The notes: generated by a model not told the origin, from the letters alone. Shown: positions 43,559 through 52,789, counted from the stretch's first letter. The stretch: DNA of 64,000 nt from Paenibacillus sp. SC116 (GCF_024733555.1 NZ_JANIOF010000002.1:248001-312000); one strand, 5' to 3'. Numbers and translations are program-made.

Positions 43559-44551
43559 TTATTTGTGGTTTGGTAGTGCGTCTTTGACCTGTATCGGCTT
43601 CGGAATCAAGCCGAGCTTGGCAAAGGTGTCAGCCACTTTTTGCTGCTCCGCGACAACGTTGTCGCTAATCGGAACACTGTTGTATTCCCGTCTGCTAGAG
43701 GCCAGTTCTAGGGAAGGGATATCGATGCCAAGCTGTGGGGATAACAGCTTTGCCAGCTCTTTATGATTGGCGTTGGCCCAATCTCCAGCTTTGTTTAGTT
43801 CCTCAAATAAAGCGTCAATAATAGCAGGATTGTTTTCTGCGAAGCTGCGCGCAGCCAGATAGAATTCAAAGTTATTCACGACGCCTTCACCGTCGGCAAC
43901 GATTCTTACATCGAGGTTCTTTTGAGCCGATGCGAGGTAGGGGTCCCAAATCGCCCATGCATCCACACTTCCGCGCTCGAATGCAGCTCTTGCATCAGCA
44001 GGCGGTAGGAACACAGGCTTTACATCGCTATATTGAAGTCCAGCCTGCTCCAGCAGCTTTACGAGCAGATAATGAACGTTTGAGCCTTTGTTTAATGCGA
44101 TCTTTTTGCCTTTAAGGTCAGCAATAGATTGAACGGGGGAGTCTTTGAGGACGAGAACGGCTTCACTGTGCGGACGCGATGCTTCATGAGCTAAATAAAC
44201 GAGCGGAGCTCCAGCCGCTTGCGCAAAGATTGGCGGCGCTTCACCGGTATGCCCGAGATCAATGCTGCCGACATTAAGTGCTTCTAGCAGCTGCGGCCCG
44301 CCAGGGAATTCGGTCCATTCCACAGTCACTCCGTCTTGCTCCAATCTTTTTTCGAGCCCTCCGCGTACTTTTAGGAAGTTGGGTACCCCGTATTTTTGAT
44401 AACCGATTCGAAAAACTTTAGCTTTACTTCCATTCTTTCCCTCAGCCACGGCGTTCTGCTGCTGCACACCGCCGCTGCAACCGCTCAGCACCATCAACAA
44501 TAAAGCTCCAATAGCAATAAGTTTCCATGTACGAATCGTTTTTAGCAGCAT
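43559..44551 (-). CDS. ssuA: Aliphatic sulfonate-binding lipoprotein
   Basis: 330 residues from the ATG at 44551 (AAAGGGG 10 nt before); a GTG at 44560 is less likely. Lipobox VLSGC marks attachment to the outer face of the membrane. The type 2 periplasmic-binding-protein fold is recognised from [67 protein letters not shown] and [28 protein letters not shown]. It binds sulfonates and hands them to SsuCB. First gene of the operon, behind an attenuator. Confidence 0.95.
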   Translation of the reverse strand: MLLKTIRTWKLIAIGALLLMVLSGCSGGVQQQNAVAEGKNGSKAKVFRIGYQKYGVPNFLKVRGGLEKRLEQDGVTVEWTEFPGGPQLLEALNVGSIDLGHTGEAPPIFAQAAGAPLVYLAHEASRPHSEAVLVLKDSPVQSIADLKGKKIALNKGSNVHYLLVKLLEQAGLQYSDVKPVFLPPADARAAFERGSVDAWAIWDPYLASAQKNLDVRIVADGEGVVNNFEFYLAARSFAENNPAIIDALFEELNKAGDWANANHKELAKLLSPQLGIDIPSLELASSRREYNSVPISDNVVAEQQKVADTFAKLGLIPKPIQVKDALPNHK

Positions 44552-44645
44552 GTTCTCCACGCCCCTTTTCCTTAGTTATGAATGCAATACGGCCAGTCAT
44601 CTTACCTAGCAGTTCCACTATAAGGGCCACTTAAGGAACGAAAAA

Positions 44646-44697
44646 AAGGAGATGCCTCCCTCTTCATTCCCATAAAGAAGTGGTGGTCATCTCCGGT
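44646..44697 (-). terminator. Attenuator terminator in the ssu leader
   Basis: On the minus strand GGAGATG(A)CC pairs with GG-CATCTCC and is followed by TTTTTTT, about 95 nt before ssuA. An inner CTTC/GAAG pair extends it. The base of the stem shares GG with an upstream CCGG-ACAA-CCGG hairpin, so the two structures compete. Another hairpin, AATACC/GGTATT, lies further upstream. This is a premature terminator in the leader and implies conditional read-through. Confidence 0.8.
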
Positions 44698-44751
44698 TGT
44701 CCGGTAGACATATAATACCTACGTGATTACTTGGTATTTTGATTGGCTGTT

Positions 44752-44780
44752 ATCATATCATTGGAAAATTTTCATGTCAA
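44752..44780 (-). promoter_or_regulatory. Promoter of the ssu operon
   Basis: On the minus strand TTGACA (44780-44775), a 17-nt spacer and TATGAT (44757-44752). Transcription would start near 44745, giving a leader of about 190 nt before ssuA. Confidence 0.82.
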
Positions 44781-44947
44781 TGGGCTAGTACGGACATTTG
44801 CATTTGCTGATTTCTCATCTAAGTCTCTAGGCGGAGCATGCCTCCTTTTGAAGTTGGTTGTATTAAGCGAATCGACTCTATATAATGATGAAAAGTGTTC
44901 ATCCACTTTTTAACAACTAAGATGATATCTTATAGGGGGAGCATTCC

Positions 44948-46744
44948 ATGATCAATTTTCCAAAGCCTGATGCAGAACAGTATTATAATTCATTTGTCAT
45001 TCGTAATTTTGATGTAAGTACTGATGAATCAAGACTCGTATTCAGTTCGAATATGAATGGAAAGTTAGATGTGTATGCGATCGAGCTTCAAGATGAAATC
45101 TCTTATCCTTATCCGTTAACGTATCAAGGGCAATCTAGCAATTTTATTAAAATAGATCCACAAGGCCGCCATATACTAGCTGGCTTCGACCATGACGGAA
45201 ATGAAAACTATCATCTCTATGCGCTGCGTCCTGAAGGTGGAGTGCCATTAAAGCTAGTAGAGGGAGAGCCGATAGATAAGTTTTTCTTTAGTTTCCTATC
45301 TGAAGATGGGCAGCGTCTCTATTATGGGACTTCACAGAACAATCCGCAGTTTATAAATACATATGTACTTGATTTAAAAACGAGAGAGCAGAAGTTACTT
45401 GTTGAAGGCAAAGATGCAATGACCTCTTTGGTTGCAGTGAGTCCGGATGAGCAGACTATTGTGTACCAGAAAGGATATTCTAATACGTACAGTGTGTCTC
45501 TCGTTCGAGGAGCAGATGGGGTAGACGCATGCTTAACACCCAGTGCGGATGAAGAGCAAGTAACAGGTAAGGCACGATTTATTGATAACGATACGATTAT
45601 TTTTACAACGGATTATAAGGCTGAATTTGCATATGCAGCAAAATATACGATCTCAACAGGAGAGTTCCAGGTGTTATTTGAGATTCCGCAAGAGGACGTG
45701 TCTGAGCTGCGCTGGCATCAAGAATCCCGTTCTATTTATGTGTTGACCGAAAAGGGAGTAGAGGACGGACTTTATGTGTATGCGTATGATACAGGAAACT
45801 TAGAGGCGCTGAAGCTTCCGACTAGTGTTGTAGGACAAATGCATGTAGTAAAGTCAGGGGCAGTGTATATTTTGGCTCGTGGATCAGTCGACCCAGATAA
45901 TATTTATCGATATGATGCTGGAAAATGGACGATGCTGACGCGCAATGTCGTGCTTGGAGTTACGAATGAAGATCTGGTCTCACCAGAAACAGTACGCTAT
46001 ACGTCATTCGATGATATGGAAATTGAGGCGTTGTTGTTCCGTGCCAAGGATGAACTGGCTAATGGCTATACAATCTTCTGGCCGCATGGCGGACCGCAGT
46101 ATGCGGAACGTAAACATTTCCGTGCGATGTTCCAATACTTGCTCGCTGAGGGCTATCATATTTTCTGCCCGAACTTCCGCGGAAGCACCTGCTATGGCCG
46201 ATCGTTCACGAAGCTTGTGGAGCGGGAATGGGGCGAAGGGCCGCGCAAAGATTGTCTTGCCGGTATGGATTGGCTGTTTGAGCAGGGGATATCGAGCCGA
46301 GATCGACTATTTGTAATGGGTGGTAGCTATGGCGGTTATATGACCTTGCTGTTGGCAGGGCGCAATGCGGATTACTTCCGTGCGGCGGTTGATATTGTAG
46401 GAGTAAGTAATCTGTTTACGTTTGTGAAATCAGTACCTGAGTTCTGGAAACCGATGATGGATCGTTGGATTGGTGATCCAGAGCGAGATCATGATCGCTT
46501 TGTAAAAGATTCTCCGATAACGTATCTCGATCAGATGGTCAATCCGATGCTTATTATTCAAGGGGCAAATGATCCTCGTGTCGTAAAGGAAGAATCCGAT
46601 CAAATCGTAGAAGCACTTCGTGCACAGGGGCGCGATGTGGAGTACCTTGTATTCGATGATGAGGGGCATGGTATTTCACGTAGGGAGAACAATATTACAG
46701 CTTGCCGCCGTGTTGCCGCATTTTTGAAGCGGAATCAAGGCTAG
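44948..46744 (+). CDS. Prolyl oligopeptidase family (S9) peptidase
   Basis: 598 residues, no signal peptide, so cytoplasmic. The N-terminal ~340 residues form a beta-propeller (repeats such as ESRLVFSSNMNGKLDVYAIEL and EDGQRLYYGTSQNNPQF). The C-terminal alpha/beta-hydrolase domain has the nucleophile in VMGGSYGGYM, the Asp in IQGANDPRVV and the His in DDEGHGISR, with the oxyanion motif HGGPQYAER. It resembles acylaminoacyl-peptidases and should cleave short or N-blocked peptides. TAGGGGGAG precedes the ATG. Monocistronic. Confidence 0.93.
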   Translation: MINFPKPDAEQYYNSFVIRNFDVSTDESRLVFSSNMNGKLDVYAIELQDEISYPYPLTYQGQSSNFIKIDPQGRHILAGFDHDGNENYHLYALRPEGGVPLKLVEGEPIDKFFFSFLSEDGQRLYYGTSQNNPQFINTYVLDLKTREQKLLVEGKDAMTSLVAVSPDEQTIVYQKGYSNTYSVSLVRGADGVDACLTPSADEEQVTGKARFIDNDTIIFTTDYKAEFAYAAKYTISTGEFQVLFEIPQEDVSELRWHQESRSIYVLTEKGVEDGLYVYAYDTGNLEALKLPTSVVGQMHVVKSGAVYILARGSVDPDNIYRYDAGKWTMLTRNVVLGVTNEDLVSPETVRYTSFDDMEIEALLFRAKDELANGYTIFWPHGGPQYAERKHFRAMFQYLLAEGYHIFCPNFRGSTCYGRSFTKLVEREWGEGPRKDCLAGMDWLFEQGISSRDRLFVMGGSYGGYMTLLLAGRNADYFRAAVDIVGVSNLFTFVKSVPEFWKPMMDRWIGDPERDHDRFVKDSPITYLDQMVNPMLIIQGANDPRVVKEESDQIVEALRAQGRDVEYLVFDDEGHGISRRENNITACRRVAAFLKRNQG

Positions 46745-46823
46745 TTGGTGTATAGAGCAATTTGGTACACGAATTTCCCACCTGAGGGCAGGTGCAGGTG
46801 TAGGGAGCATAGTTAAGTTGTTC

Positions 46824-47005
46824 TGGACAAAAGTGCAGGTATTTAAAGTAGAAAACTCCATTTTGCTATAAATAAGGACAAATGTGCATTTATTTTTCTT
46901 GATTATGCATTTGAATAGGTAAAGCAGCTAAAATAACTGTATTTTTGACGGTAATCTATCAAATAGGGGTGATTTCTGATTAAATAACTGCATAATTGTC
47001 ACTAA
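46824..47005. repeat. Dispersed ~180-bp intergenic repeat, copy B
   Basis: Second copy of the element at 32627, in the same orientation. Shared blocks include TGGACAAAAGTGCA at the left end, GATTATGCAT and TGTATTTTTGACG inside, and AAATAACTGCATAATTGTCACTAA-like sequence at the right end. It again lies in an intergenic spacer (46745-47281) without coding potential. Confidence 0.85.
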
Positions 47006-47082
47006 TCACTAATCTAAACTGGGATTATCTCTGACGCAGTAATAAAAAGCAGAAGTAATACGCAGCAGTTATACGTTAACTT

Positions 47083-47138
47083 AACAGCCCAACCTGCAAA
47101 TGATATTCGTTTGTAGCGTTGGGCTGTAGTTGTTTGAC
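47083..47138 (+). terminator. Strong hairpin before the helicase gene
   Basis: ACAGCCCAAC (47084-47093) pairs with GTTGGGCTGT (47118-47127), with an inner CAAA/TTTG pair, followed by a T-rich stretch. It may end the peptidase transcript that runs through repeat copy B. Near-repeats of ATTCATGYAATGACG follow at 47148-47190. Confidence 0.65.
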
Positions 47139-47281
47139 TGACTCATTCATGTAATGACGCTAGTTTGTTTGATTCATGCAATGACGTCGTCCGTCTGATT
47201 GTGCAATTACGATCGACAGTTGGCATTGGGTTCTGTTGTCATCTATGATGAGGATACGATACTGATTGTGGAGTGAATGAA

Positions 47282-50119
47282 ATGTCTGGCACATTGCCGA
47301 TAGATGAAGTATTGCCCGAGCTGCGCGACGTGCTGAGCGCGCGGACGGGAGCGGTGTTAGTGGCGGAGCCGGGGGCGGGCAAGACGACTCGCGTCCCGCT
47401 GGCGCTGTTGGATGCGCCATGGCTTGCTGGCCGGCGCATCGTGATGCTGGAGCCGCGCCGCTTGGCGGCACGCGCGGCTGCGCAGTATATGGCGGCGACG
47501 CTCGGTGAGCGCGTCGGCGAGACGGTTGGCTACCGGGTGCGCATGGACACCCGGGTGAGCCGGGCTACCCGCGTCGAGGTCGTGACCGAAGGCGTCCTGA
47601 CGCGCATGATGCAGGAAGACCCCTCATTGGAAGGGGTCGGACTGATTATTTTTGATGAGTTCCACGAGCGGAGCTTGCATGCTGATTTGGGACTAAGCTT
47701 GGCGCTCGAAGCGCAAGCTGTACTGCGCGAAGATTTGCGCTTGCTCGTTATGTCAGCGACGATTGCAGCTGAGCCGGTAGCTGAGCTGCTAGGAGATGCA
47801 CCAATCGTCCGCAGTGCTGGGCGTATGTATCCGGTGGATACGCGTTATGTCCCGCGACGAGTGCAAGAGCGGATGGAAGAAGCGACAGCAAGACAGATTG
47901 AGGCCGCTCTTCAGGAAGAGACGGGAGATATGCTTGTGTTTCTCCCAGGCGTTGGCGAAATACGACGAGTCCAGCAAGAACTGGCTAACATACTGTCCCG
48001 TCAAACGAATAGCACAAAGGTGGAGATAACCCAACTACGTGTGCTGCCGCTGCATGGTCAACTGCCGCAGCAGACTCAAGATGAAGCGATTGCACCTGCG
48101 AAGCATGGAGAGCGCAAGGTAGTGCTTACGACTTCTATCGCGGAGACGAGTTTAACAGTAGAGGGTGTTCGGATCGTCATTGATAGCGGTTTGATGCGCG
48201 TGTCTCGTTATTCCCCACGAACAGGTATGACAAGGCTTGTAACGGAGCGAGTCACACAAGACGCGGCTGATCAGCGCCGAGGTCGGGCAGGAAGGCTAGG
48301 GCCTGGGGTTTGCTATAGGCTATGGTCAGAAGCTGAACACGGTCATTTGGCGAAGCAGCGCTTGCCGGAAATATTGGATGCAGACCTGGCGCCATTGGCT
48401 TTGGAATTGGCAGCTTGGGGAACGGATGTGGATTCGCTCATGTGGCTGACGTCTCCGCCAATTGCCGCTTTGCAGCAGGCAGAGCAGCTTCTAGGGCAGC
48501 TTGGTGCGCTGGACACGGACAGCAGCATAACTCATCATGGACGCCAGATGGCACTGAGTGGTTTGCATCCACGGCTTGCCCATATGCTGTTGAAGGCGAT
48601 CCAGCTTGGTGTGGTAGAACAAGCTTGCCTATTGGCAGCGATGCTGCAGGAGCGGGATTTGCTGCGCGGTACAAGCGGCAGTGTCAGAGCGGCCGCTAAT
48701 CCGGGAATATCATCATATGTTGTCTCTAACCCAGATTTGCTTTTCCGGCTGGAGCTGCTGCTTGCCCATCGTCAAGTACAGAGGGAGGAGTATTCCAATG
48801 ATGCTACTAGCTCCACATCTACACTTGGTTCAGGAGGTTTGGCCTCATTAGATGAAGCAGTTGTGCGCCGAATTCATGATGAGGAAAAGAGGTTATCTAA
48901 GCTCATCGTTGAAAAATGGAAAGTGGCTTCTCCAAATTCTTTTGTCGAAGGTGATGGAGAGTTAAGAGCAACTGGAAAGTTGTCTAACAATGCATATAAA
49001 GTGGGTCACTCAAGTGCTGCAAGTGATGCTAGTAATCTAGACCTTGGTAGAATTCCAACTGAAGCATCTGGAACAAGCAACAACGGTGTAAGCGAGATGT
49101 ATAGCGTACTATTGGCTATGGCGTATCCGGATCGAGTCGGTAAACGGCGTGACGATGGGCGGTATTTGCTAAGCAACGGTCGTGGAGCTAGTTTCGCGGG
49201 ACAGAATGGTGGCAATGCAATGCATGCAGGCTCGTCTGCAAGTATAGGCAGAGCGCAGCATCCTATCCATTATGCGCCTTACATCGTAGCTATCGATTTG
49301 GACGATCAAGGTTCCGACAGCCGTATCCGTCTGGCGATCGAAGTCACGAAGGATGTTCTGGAGCGGTGTATGGATGCTCAAATGGAGAACAGGGTCACCG
49401 TGGAGTGGGACAAGACGGCAGAGGCGGTTCGAGCACGAGAAGAGGTCCGTCTTGGTGCTATCGTTTTGCGTGAGCGGTCATGTCAGAACCCCGATGCAGA
49501 TGAGGTGTTGGAAGCCCTTATGGAAGGCATAGCCCGACATCCTCTAGGCATTGGCATGTTGCCATGGACAAAGTCTGCACGCCAACTACAAGCACGGCTC
49601 ACGTTCCTGCACCATCATCGCCCTCATGATTGGGCGGATGCCTCAGATGCAGCGCTCACCGCCAATATGGTGGACTGGCTCGCGCCGCATCTGTACGGCC
49701 TCAGCAGCCGCCATGACCTGCAGAAGCTGCAGGTCGCTGCGCTGCTGGAAGGGCTGCTGCCGTGGAATCAGCGGCAGCAGCTCGACGACGAAGCCCCGAC
49801 CCACATCGCAGTGCCGAGTGGGTCGCGCATCGCTGTCGACTACACCAACCCCGAACAGCCTGTGCTGGCCGTGCGCCTGCAAGAGCTGTTCGGGATGCGG
49901 GAGACGCCGCGCATCGCAGGCGGCGCCGTCCCGCTGACGCTCCACCTGCTATCCCCGGCACAGAGGCCGGTGCAGGTTACGCAAGACTTGGCGAGCTTCT
50001 GGCAGAACACGTACTTTGAGGTCAAAAAAGACCTCAAAGGCCGTTACCCGAAGCACTACTGGCCGGATGATCCGTTGGCAGCGGTGGCAACCAGACGCAC
50101 GAAACCTTCTAACCAATAA
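47282..50119 (+). CDS. hrpB: ATP-dependent helicase HrpB
   Basis: 945 residues from the ATG at 47282 (GTGGAG 8 nt before; a GTG at 47273 is open too). DEAH-type superfamily 2 core: Walker A AEPGAGKTTRVP, motif II DEFHERS (DEFH instead of DEAH), motif III MSATI and motif VI in QRRGRAGRLGPGVCYRLW. The C-terminal HrpB domain is present, with the family ending YFEVKKDLKGRYPKHYWPDDPL. Between ~490 and ~660 is a Ser/Gly/Asn-rich stretch unlike the core. The first ~350 nt and the last ~400 nt are visibly GC-richer than the middle and than neighbouring genes. Role in RNA metabolism is presumed from the family. Confidence 0.93.
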   Translation: MSGTLPIDEVLPELRDVLSARTGAVLVAEPGAGKTTRVPLALLDAPWLAGRRIVMLEPRRLAARAAAQYMAATLGERVGETVGYRVRMDTRVSRATRVEVVTEGVLTRMMQEDPSLEGVGLIIFDEFHERSLHADLGLSLALEAQAVLREDLRLLVMSATIAAEPVAELLGDAPIVRSAGRMYPVDTRYVPRRVQERMEEATARQIEAALQEETGDMLVFLPGVGEIRRVQQELANILSRQTNSTKVEITQLRVLPLHGQLPQQTQDEAIAPAKHGERKVVLTTSIAETSLTVEGVRIVIDSGLMRVSRYSPRTGMTRLVTERVTQDAADQRRGRAGRLGPGVCYRLWSEAEHGHLAKQRLPEILDADLAPLALELAAWGTDVDSLMWLTSPPIAALQQAEQLLGQLGALDTDSSITHHGRQMALSGLHPRLAHMLLKAIQLGVVEQACLLAAMLQERDLLRGTSGSVRAAANPGISSYVVSNPDLLFRLELLLAHRQVQREEYSNDATSSTSTLGSGGLASLDEAVVRRIHDEEKRLSKLIVEKWKVASPNSFVEGDGELRATGKLSNNAYKVGHSSAASDASNLDLGRIPTEASGTSNNGVSEMYSVLLAMAYPDRVGKRRDDGRYLLSNGRGASFAGQNGGNAMHAGSSASIGRAQHPIHYAPYIVAIDLDDQGSDSRIRLAIEVTKDVLERCMDAQMENRVTVEWDKTAEAVRAREEVRLGAIVLRERSCQNPDADEVLEALMEGIARHPLGIGMLPWTKSARQLQARLTFLHHHRPHDWADASDAALTANMVDWLAPHLYGLSSRHDLQKLQVAALLEGLLPWNQRQQLDDEAPTHIAVPSGSRIAVDYTNPEQPVLAVRLQELFGMRETPRIAGGAVPLTLHLLSPAQRPVQVTQDLASFWQNTYFEVKKDLKGRYPKHYWPDDPLAAVATRRTKPSNQ

Positions 50120-50123
50120 GTAA

Positions 50124-50160
50124 AAATAGCCGGGTCCCAATAGGGATTCGGCTATTTCAT
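50124..50160 (+). terminator. Terminator after hrpB
   Basis: AAATAGCCGGGTCCC pairs with GGGATTCGGCTATTT around a 4-nt loop. The following bases are only partly T-rich. Confidence 0.8.
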
Positions 50161-50366
50161 TTGAACACAATAATACAAGTGATTTGAATGCTATAAGTAG
50201 ATTCTCATGCACATTAGCTGATTAACCGATTAACTGAATAATCGAATAAGATATAATTCTTTTGCAGATATGACTTCAGACCGTGCTGCATCGCGCGATA
50301 ACCTACACGACTTCCTCTAACGGGCGCCATGAACGTTATTTTCGTGAAATCGTTCATTTCAGATTC

Positions 50367-50452
50367 GTAACGGTTGCAGTTGAGCTTATTTTAGCAAATG
50401 AGGGTAAATGATATCGCTCACTCTGACAAATAAGCACTGTCATATCCGTTAC
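50367..50452. repeat. Large two-tier inverted repeat in the hrpB downstream spacer
   Basis: GTAACGG (50367-50373) pairs with CCGTTAC (50446-50452), and GCTTATTT (50384-50391) with AAATAAGC (50428-50435). Inner bases TGAG/CTCA pair further. The result is an ~86-nt hairpin. It has no coding content and could be a small mobile or structural RNA element. The spacer 50120-50849 also holds the hrpB terminator and the leader region described separately. Confidence 0.7.
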
Positions 50453-50689
50453 ATTTCAAAATCCATCCATATGCACGGAATAGCCTCTGTGGCAACCATT
50501 AGCGTATTTGCCCCCTTGCTTTATATCAAGGACGTTTGACTATCCCTATACAAAATTCTTTTCTTATATAGTAATCACTGGTAACATCTAATTTAGAGAT
50601 GTAAAGAAAGGGGAATCTATACCCATGTGGAATACCTTGAAATGATTATTTAATTGGATAGAGACAGTGGCGGTCCTTGGTTGTTAAGG

Positions 50690-50797
50690 ATGCGTTTATT
50701 TGTCTATCTTAAATCATTCAAGGGATACATGGTGTGGACAATTATATTCCCATTGCCGAGCAGATACCTTTATGTATCTGTTTTTATTTATGGGTAA
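50690..50797 (+). other. Leader ORF overlapping a terminator, candidate attenuator
   Basis: A 35-codon frame (ATG 50690, TAA 50795) encodes a hydrophobic peptide starting MRLFVYLKSFKGYMVWTII. A terminator hairpin, CAGATAC pairing with GTATCTG and followed by TTTTTATTT (50761-50787), lies inside it. A six-codon frame MWNTLK with AAAGGGG upstream is at 50625-50645, and a TCCTT/AAGGA hairpin stands between them. A ribosome translating or stalled here would change whether the terminator forms before the phosphotransferase gene. The ribosome site of the 35-codon frame is weak. It could also be a remnant of an exporter N-terminus. Confidence 0.45.
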
Positions 50798-50849
50798 ACA
50801 TACATCTCGATTGACGCAATCATGGAGTCCCTAACTTGGGGGAATTTGA

Positions 50850-51647
50850 ATGAACAGTCAGTACGAACAAGAAGAAGCACTAACAGGAGGAAATGTCTCC
50901 AGTGTATCTCGTATGGGAGATACGGTTCGACGAGAAGTAAAACCTGATAGTGATAAAATTCATACATTGCTAAAGCACCTTGAGAACAAAGGCTTGAATG
51001 GTGTGCCAAAGTTTCTAGGTATAGATGAAAAAGGGAGAGAAATCTTATCCTTTATCGAGGGAGCAGCTGGCAATTATCCGTTAAAACCATACATGCGGTC
51101 CGATGAAGCTCTAAAAGAAATCGCCAACATGCTTCGTCACTATCATGATGCGGTGAGTGATTTTCCTATGGATGAACGTTGGCAGCCCATTGATAACACT
51201 CCACAGCCATTTGAGGTAATGTGTCATAATGATTTTGCGATCTATAACATTATTTTTAATAACGAAAAGCCAGTAGGTGTGATTGATTTTGATTTGGCTG
51301 CTCCTGGTCCAAGACTTTGGGATATCGCCTATACACTGTACACTTGCGTTCCTTTAAGTAGGCTTTATCATACGGAAGCAGGCGAAGCCATTTATTATAA
51401 TTCGTTAAAGGATGCTGAGCGAATCAAACAAAGGATTACCTTGTTTTTTGATTCCTATGGTATGGAAGGAATGGAAAAAGGCTTTTTAGAAATGGTATTG
51501 CTGCGAGTAGAAGGATTATGCAAAACCATTCAAAGGAAAGCCAAAGAAGGCGATATGGCGTTTCAAAAAATGCTCGATGAAGGACACTATGACCATTATC
51601 AAGAGGAACTTCGATTCATTCGCGAACACGGAAAAGAGTGGTTGTAA
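50850..51647 (+). CDS. Aminoglycoside-phosphotransferase (APH) family kinase
   Basis: 265 residues, soluble, kinase-like fold. The catalytic loop CHNDFAIYNIIF has the HxDxxxxN pattern, and the metal-binding Asp follows in VIDFDLAAPGPRLWD. The N-lobe is short (SSVSRMGDTVRREVKPDSDKIHTLL...GLNGVPKFLGIDEKGREILSFIEG). The family phosphorylates aminoglycosides, choline-like or other small hydroxyl substrates. Which one applies cannot be told, so resistance must not be assumed. GGGGG precedes the ATG by about 7 nt. A leader with a terminator lies upstream. Confidence 0.85.
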   Translation: MNSQYEQEEALTGGNVSSVSRMGDTVRREVKPDSDKIHTLLKHLENKGLNGVPKFLGIDEKGREILSFIEGAAGNYPLKPYMRSDEALKEIANMLRHYHDAVSDFPMDERWQPIDNTPQPFEVMCHNDFAIYNIIFNNEKPVGVIDFDLAAPGPRLWDIAYTLYTCVPLSRLYHTEAGEAIYYNSLKDAERIKQRITLFFDSYGMEGMEKGFLEMVLLRVEGLCKTIQRKAKEGDMAFQKMLDEGHYDHYQEELRFIREHGKEWL

Positions 51648-51690
51648 GAGGACCATTTTGGTGCATTAACGGAGTATAAGCTTGGAAGCT

Positions 51691-51712
51691 GAGACCATCT
51701 TTTGATGGTCTC
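51691..51712 (+). terminator. Hairpin after the phosphotransferase gene
   Basis: GAGACCATC-TTTT-GATGGTCTC is a perfect 9-bp stem. No T-run follows, so termination may be weak or the hairpin may protect the 3' end. Confidence 0.6.
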
Positions 51713-51833
51713 GGTTCGTATAGCCTATCTCTTTTTTAAAGAAGAAGATGCTATTTTCCTTCATACAACCGAATTTGTCATGCTGCTGCATATGCATATA
51801 GTAAGGGAAACGGGAAAGGGGGAGTTATTCAAC

Positions 51834-52655
51834 ATGCTGCTCCATTTGCTTGGCACGGCCGCCTACGAAGGAATCCCGTCTTTATTTTGCCGCTGCACAC
51901 TATGCCAACAAGCCAGAAAGCTTAAGGGGAAGGACATCCGTACTCGCACTTCAGTCGTGGTTGATCATGAGTTGAAAATAGACTTTCCGCCAGATACACT
52001 GCTGCATATGCTGCGTGATAATCTGGATTTGGAGGATATTCAAGATTTGCTCATTACCCACTCTCACTCCGATCATTTGTACGCTGAAGATTTGGAGGCA
52101 AGATTGCCAGGGTATGCGCAGTCAGGAAATGAACCGATACATATTTACGCCCATGATATGCCCTTGGCTCGTATCCGTGAACGAATCGGTCAAACGAATA
52201 AATATGTGCTGCATCGAGTGCAGCTGTTTGTGCCCACAACGACTCGTACTGCGACGATTGTTCCGCTGCCTGCCTATCATATGGACGAAGAGACTTGTTT
52301 GCTTTATTGGATCGAGAAGAACGGTCAAACCGTACTGCATGCTCATGACAGCGGTTGGTTTCCTGATGAGACATGGAGTTGGCTGGAACAGCGCGGACAA
52401 CAAGGGTACAAACTGAGTGCCGCCATATTGGAATGTACGATGGGAAATGACCCTGATTCCGGTACGCATATGAACGCAGCAGAGGTGTTTAAGACGAAGG
52501 AGCGCCTAATCGCGTGTAAGGTGGCTGATCAACAGACTATTTTCATCGTGACGCATTTTTCCCATAATGCACATCTGACCCATCAGGATTTATGTGATTT
52601 ATTTGAGCCGGAGGGCATTCAAGTAGCTTATGATGGAATGAAGTTACAGCTATGA
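51834..52655 (+). CDS. MBL-fold metallohydrolase, PhnP-like
   Basis: 273 residues from the ATG at 51834 (AAAGGGGGAG 9 nt before); the longer frame to 51702 crosses the preceding hairpin and is not coding. Metallo-beta-lactamase fold with metal motif THSHSDHLYAED and later HAHDSG and HFSHNAHL. The N-terminal CRCTLC (CxCxxC) matches the extra zinc site of PhnP, the cyclic phosphodiesterase of phosphonate breakdown. No phn genes are near, so a cyclic phosphodiesterase or related hydrolase of unknown substrate is the safer call. Confidence 0.85.
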   Translation: MLLHLLGTAAYEGIPSLFCRCTLCQQARKLKGKDIRTRTSVVVDHELKIDFPPDTLLHMLRDNLDLEDIQDLLITHSHSDHLYAEDLEARLPGYAQSGNEPIHIYAHDMPLARIRERIGQTNKYVLHRVQLFVPTTTRTATIVPLPAYHMDEETCLLYWIEKNGQTVLHAHDSGWFPDETWSWLEQRGQQGYKLSAAILECTMGNDPDSGTHMNAAEVFKTKERLIACKVADQQTIFIVTHFSHNAHLTHQDLCDLFEPEGIQVAYDGMKLQL

Positions 52656-52759
52656 TAACTCCTTTTTTCATCATATGTCGAATCCGTGAACAGAACGAAA
52701 GGTTCCGTAACGTTTCTGCTTTCCTGCTATCGCGTGTTATGGGCAAATCACGTAAAATA

Positions 52760-52789
52760 AAAGGGAATGCATGTACGCATTCCTTTTTT
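52760..52789 (+). terminator. Terminator after the MBL-fold gene
   Basis: GGAATGC-ATGTAC-GCATTCC followed by TTTTTT. Confidence 0.88.

Noticed and set aside
44646-44757. SAM-I or T-box leader before ssuA
   Set aside because: Neither the SAM-I core nor the GGTGG T-box motif is present; kept as an unclassified attenuator instead.
47148-47215. Three near-repeats resembling a short array
   Set aside because: Only two or three imperfect ATTCATGYAATGACG units with no consistent spacers; not a CRISPR array.
51702-51833. N-terminal extension of the MBL-fold protein
   Set aside because: It begins inside a perfect hairpin and precedes a strong ribosome site with ATG at 51834.
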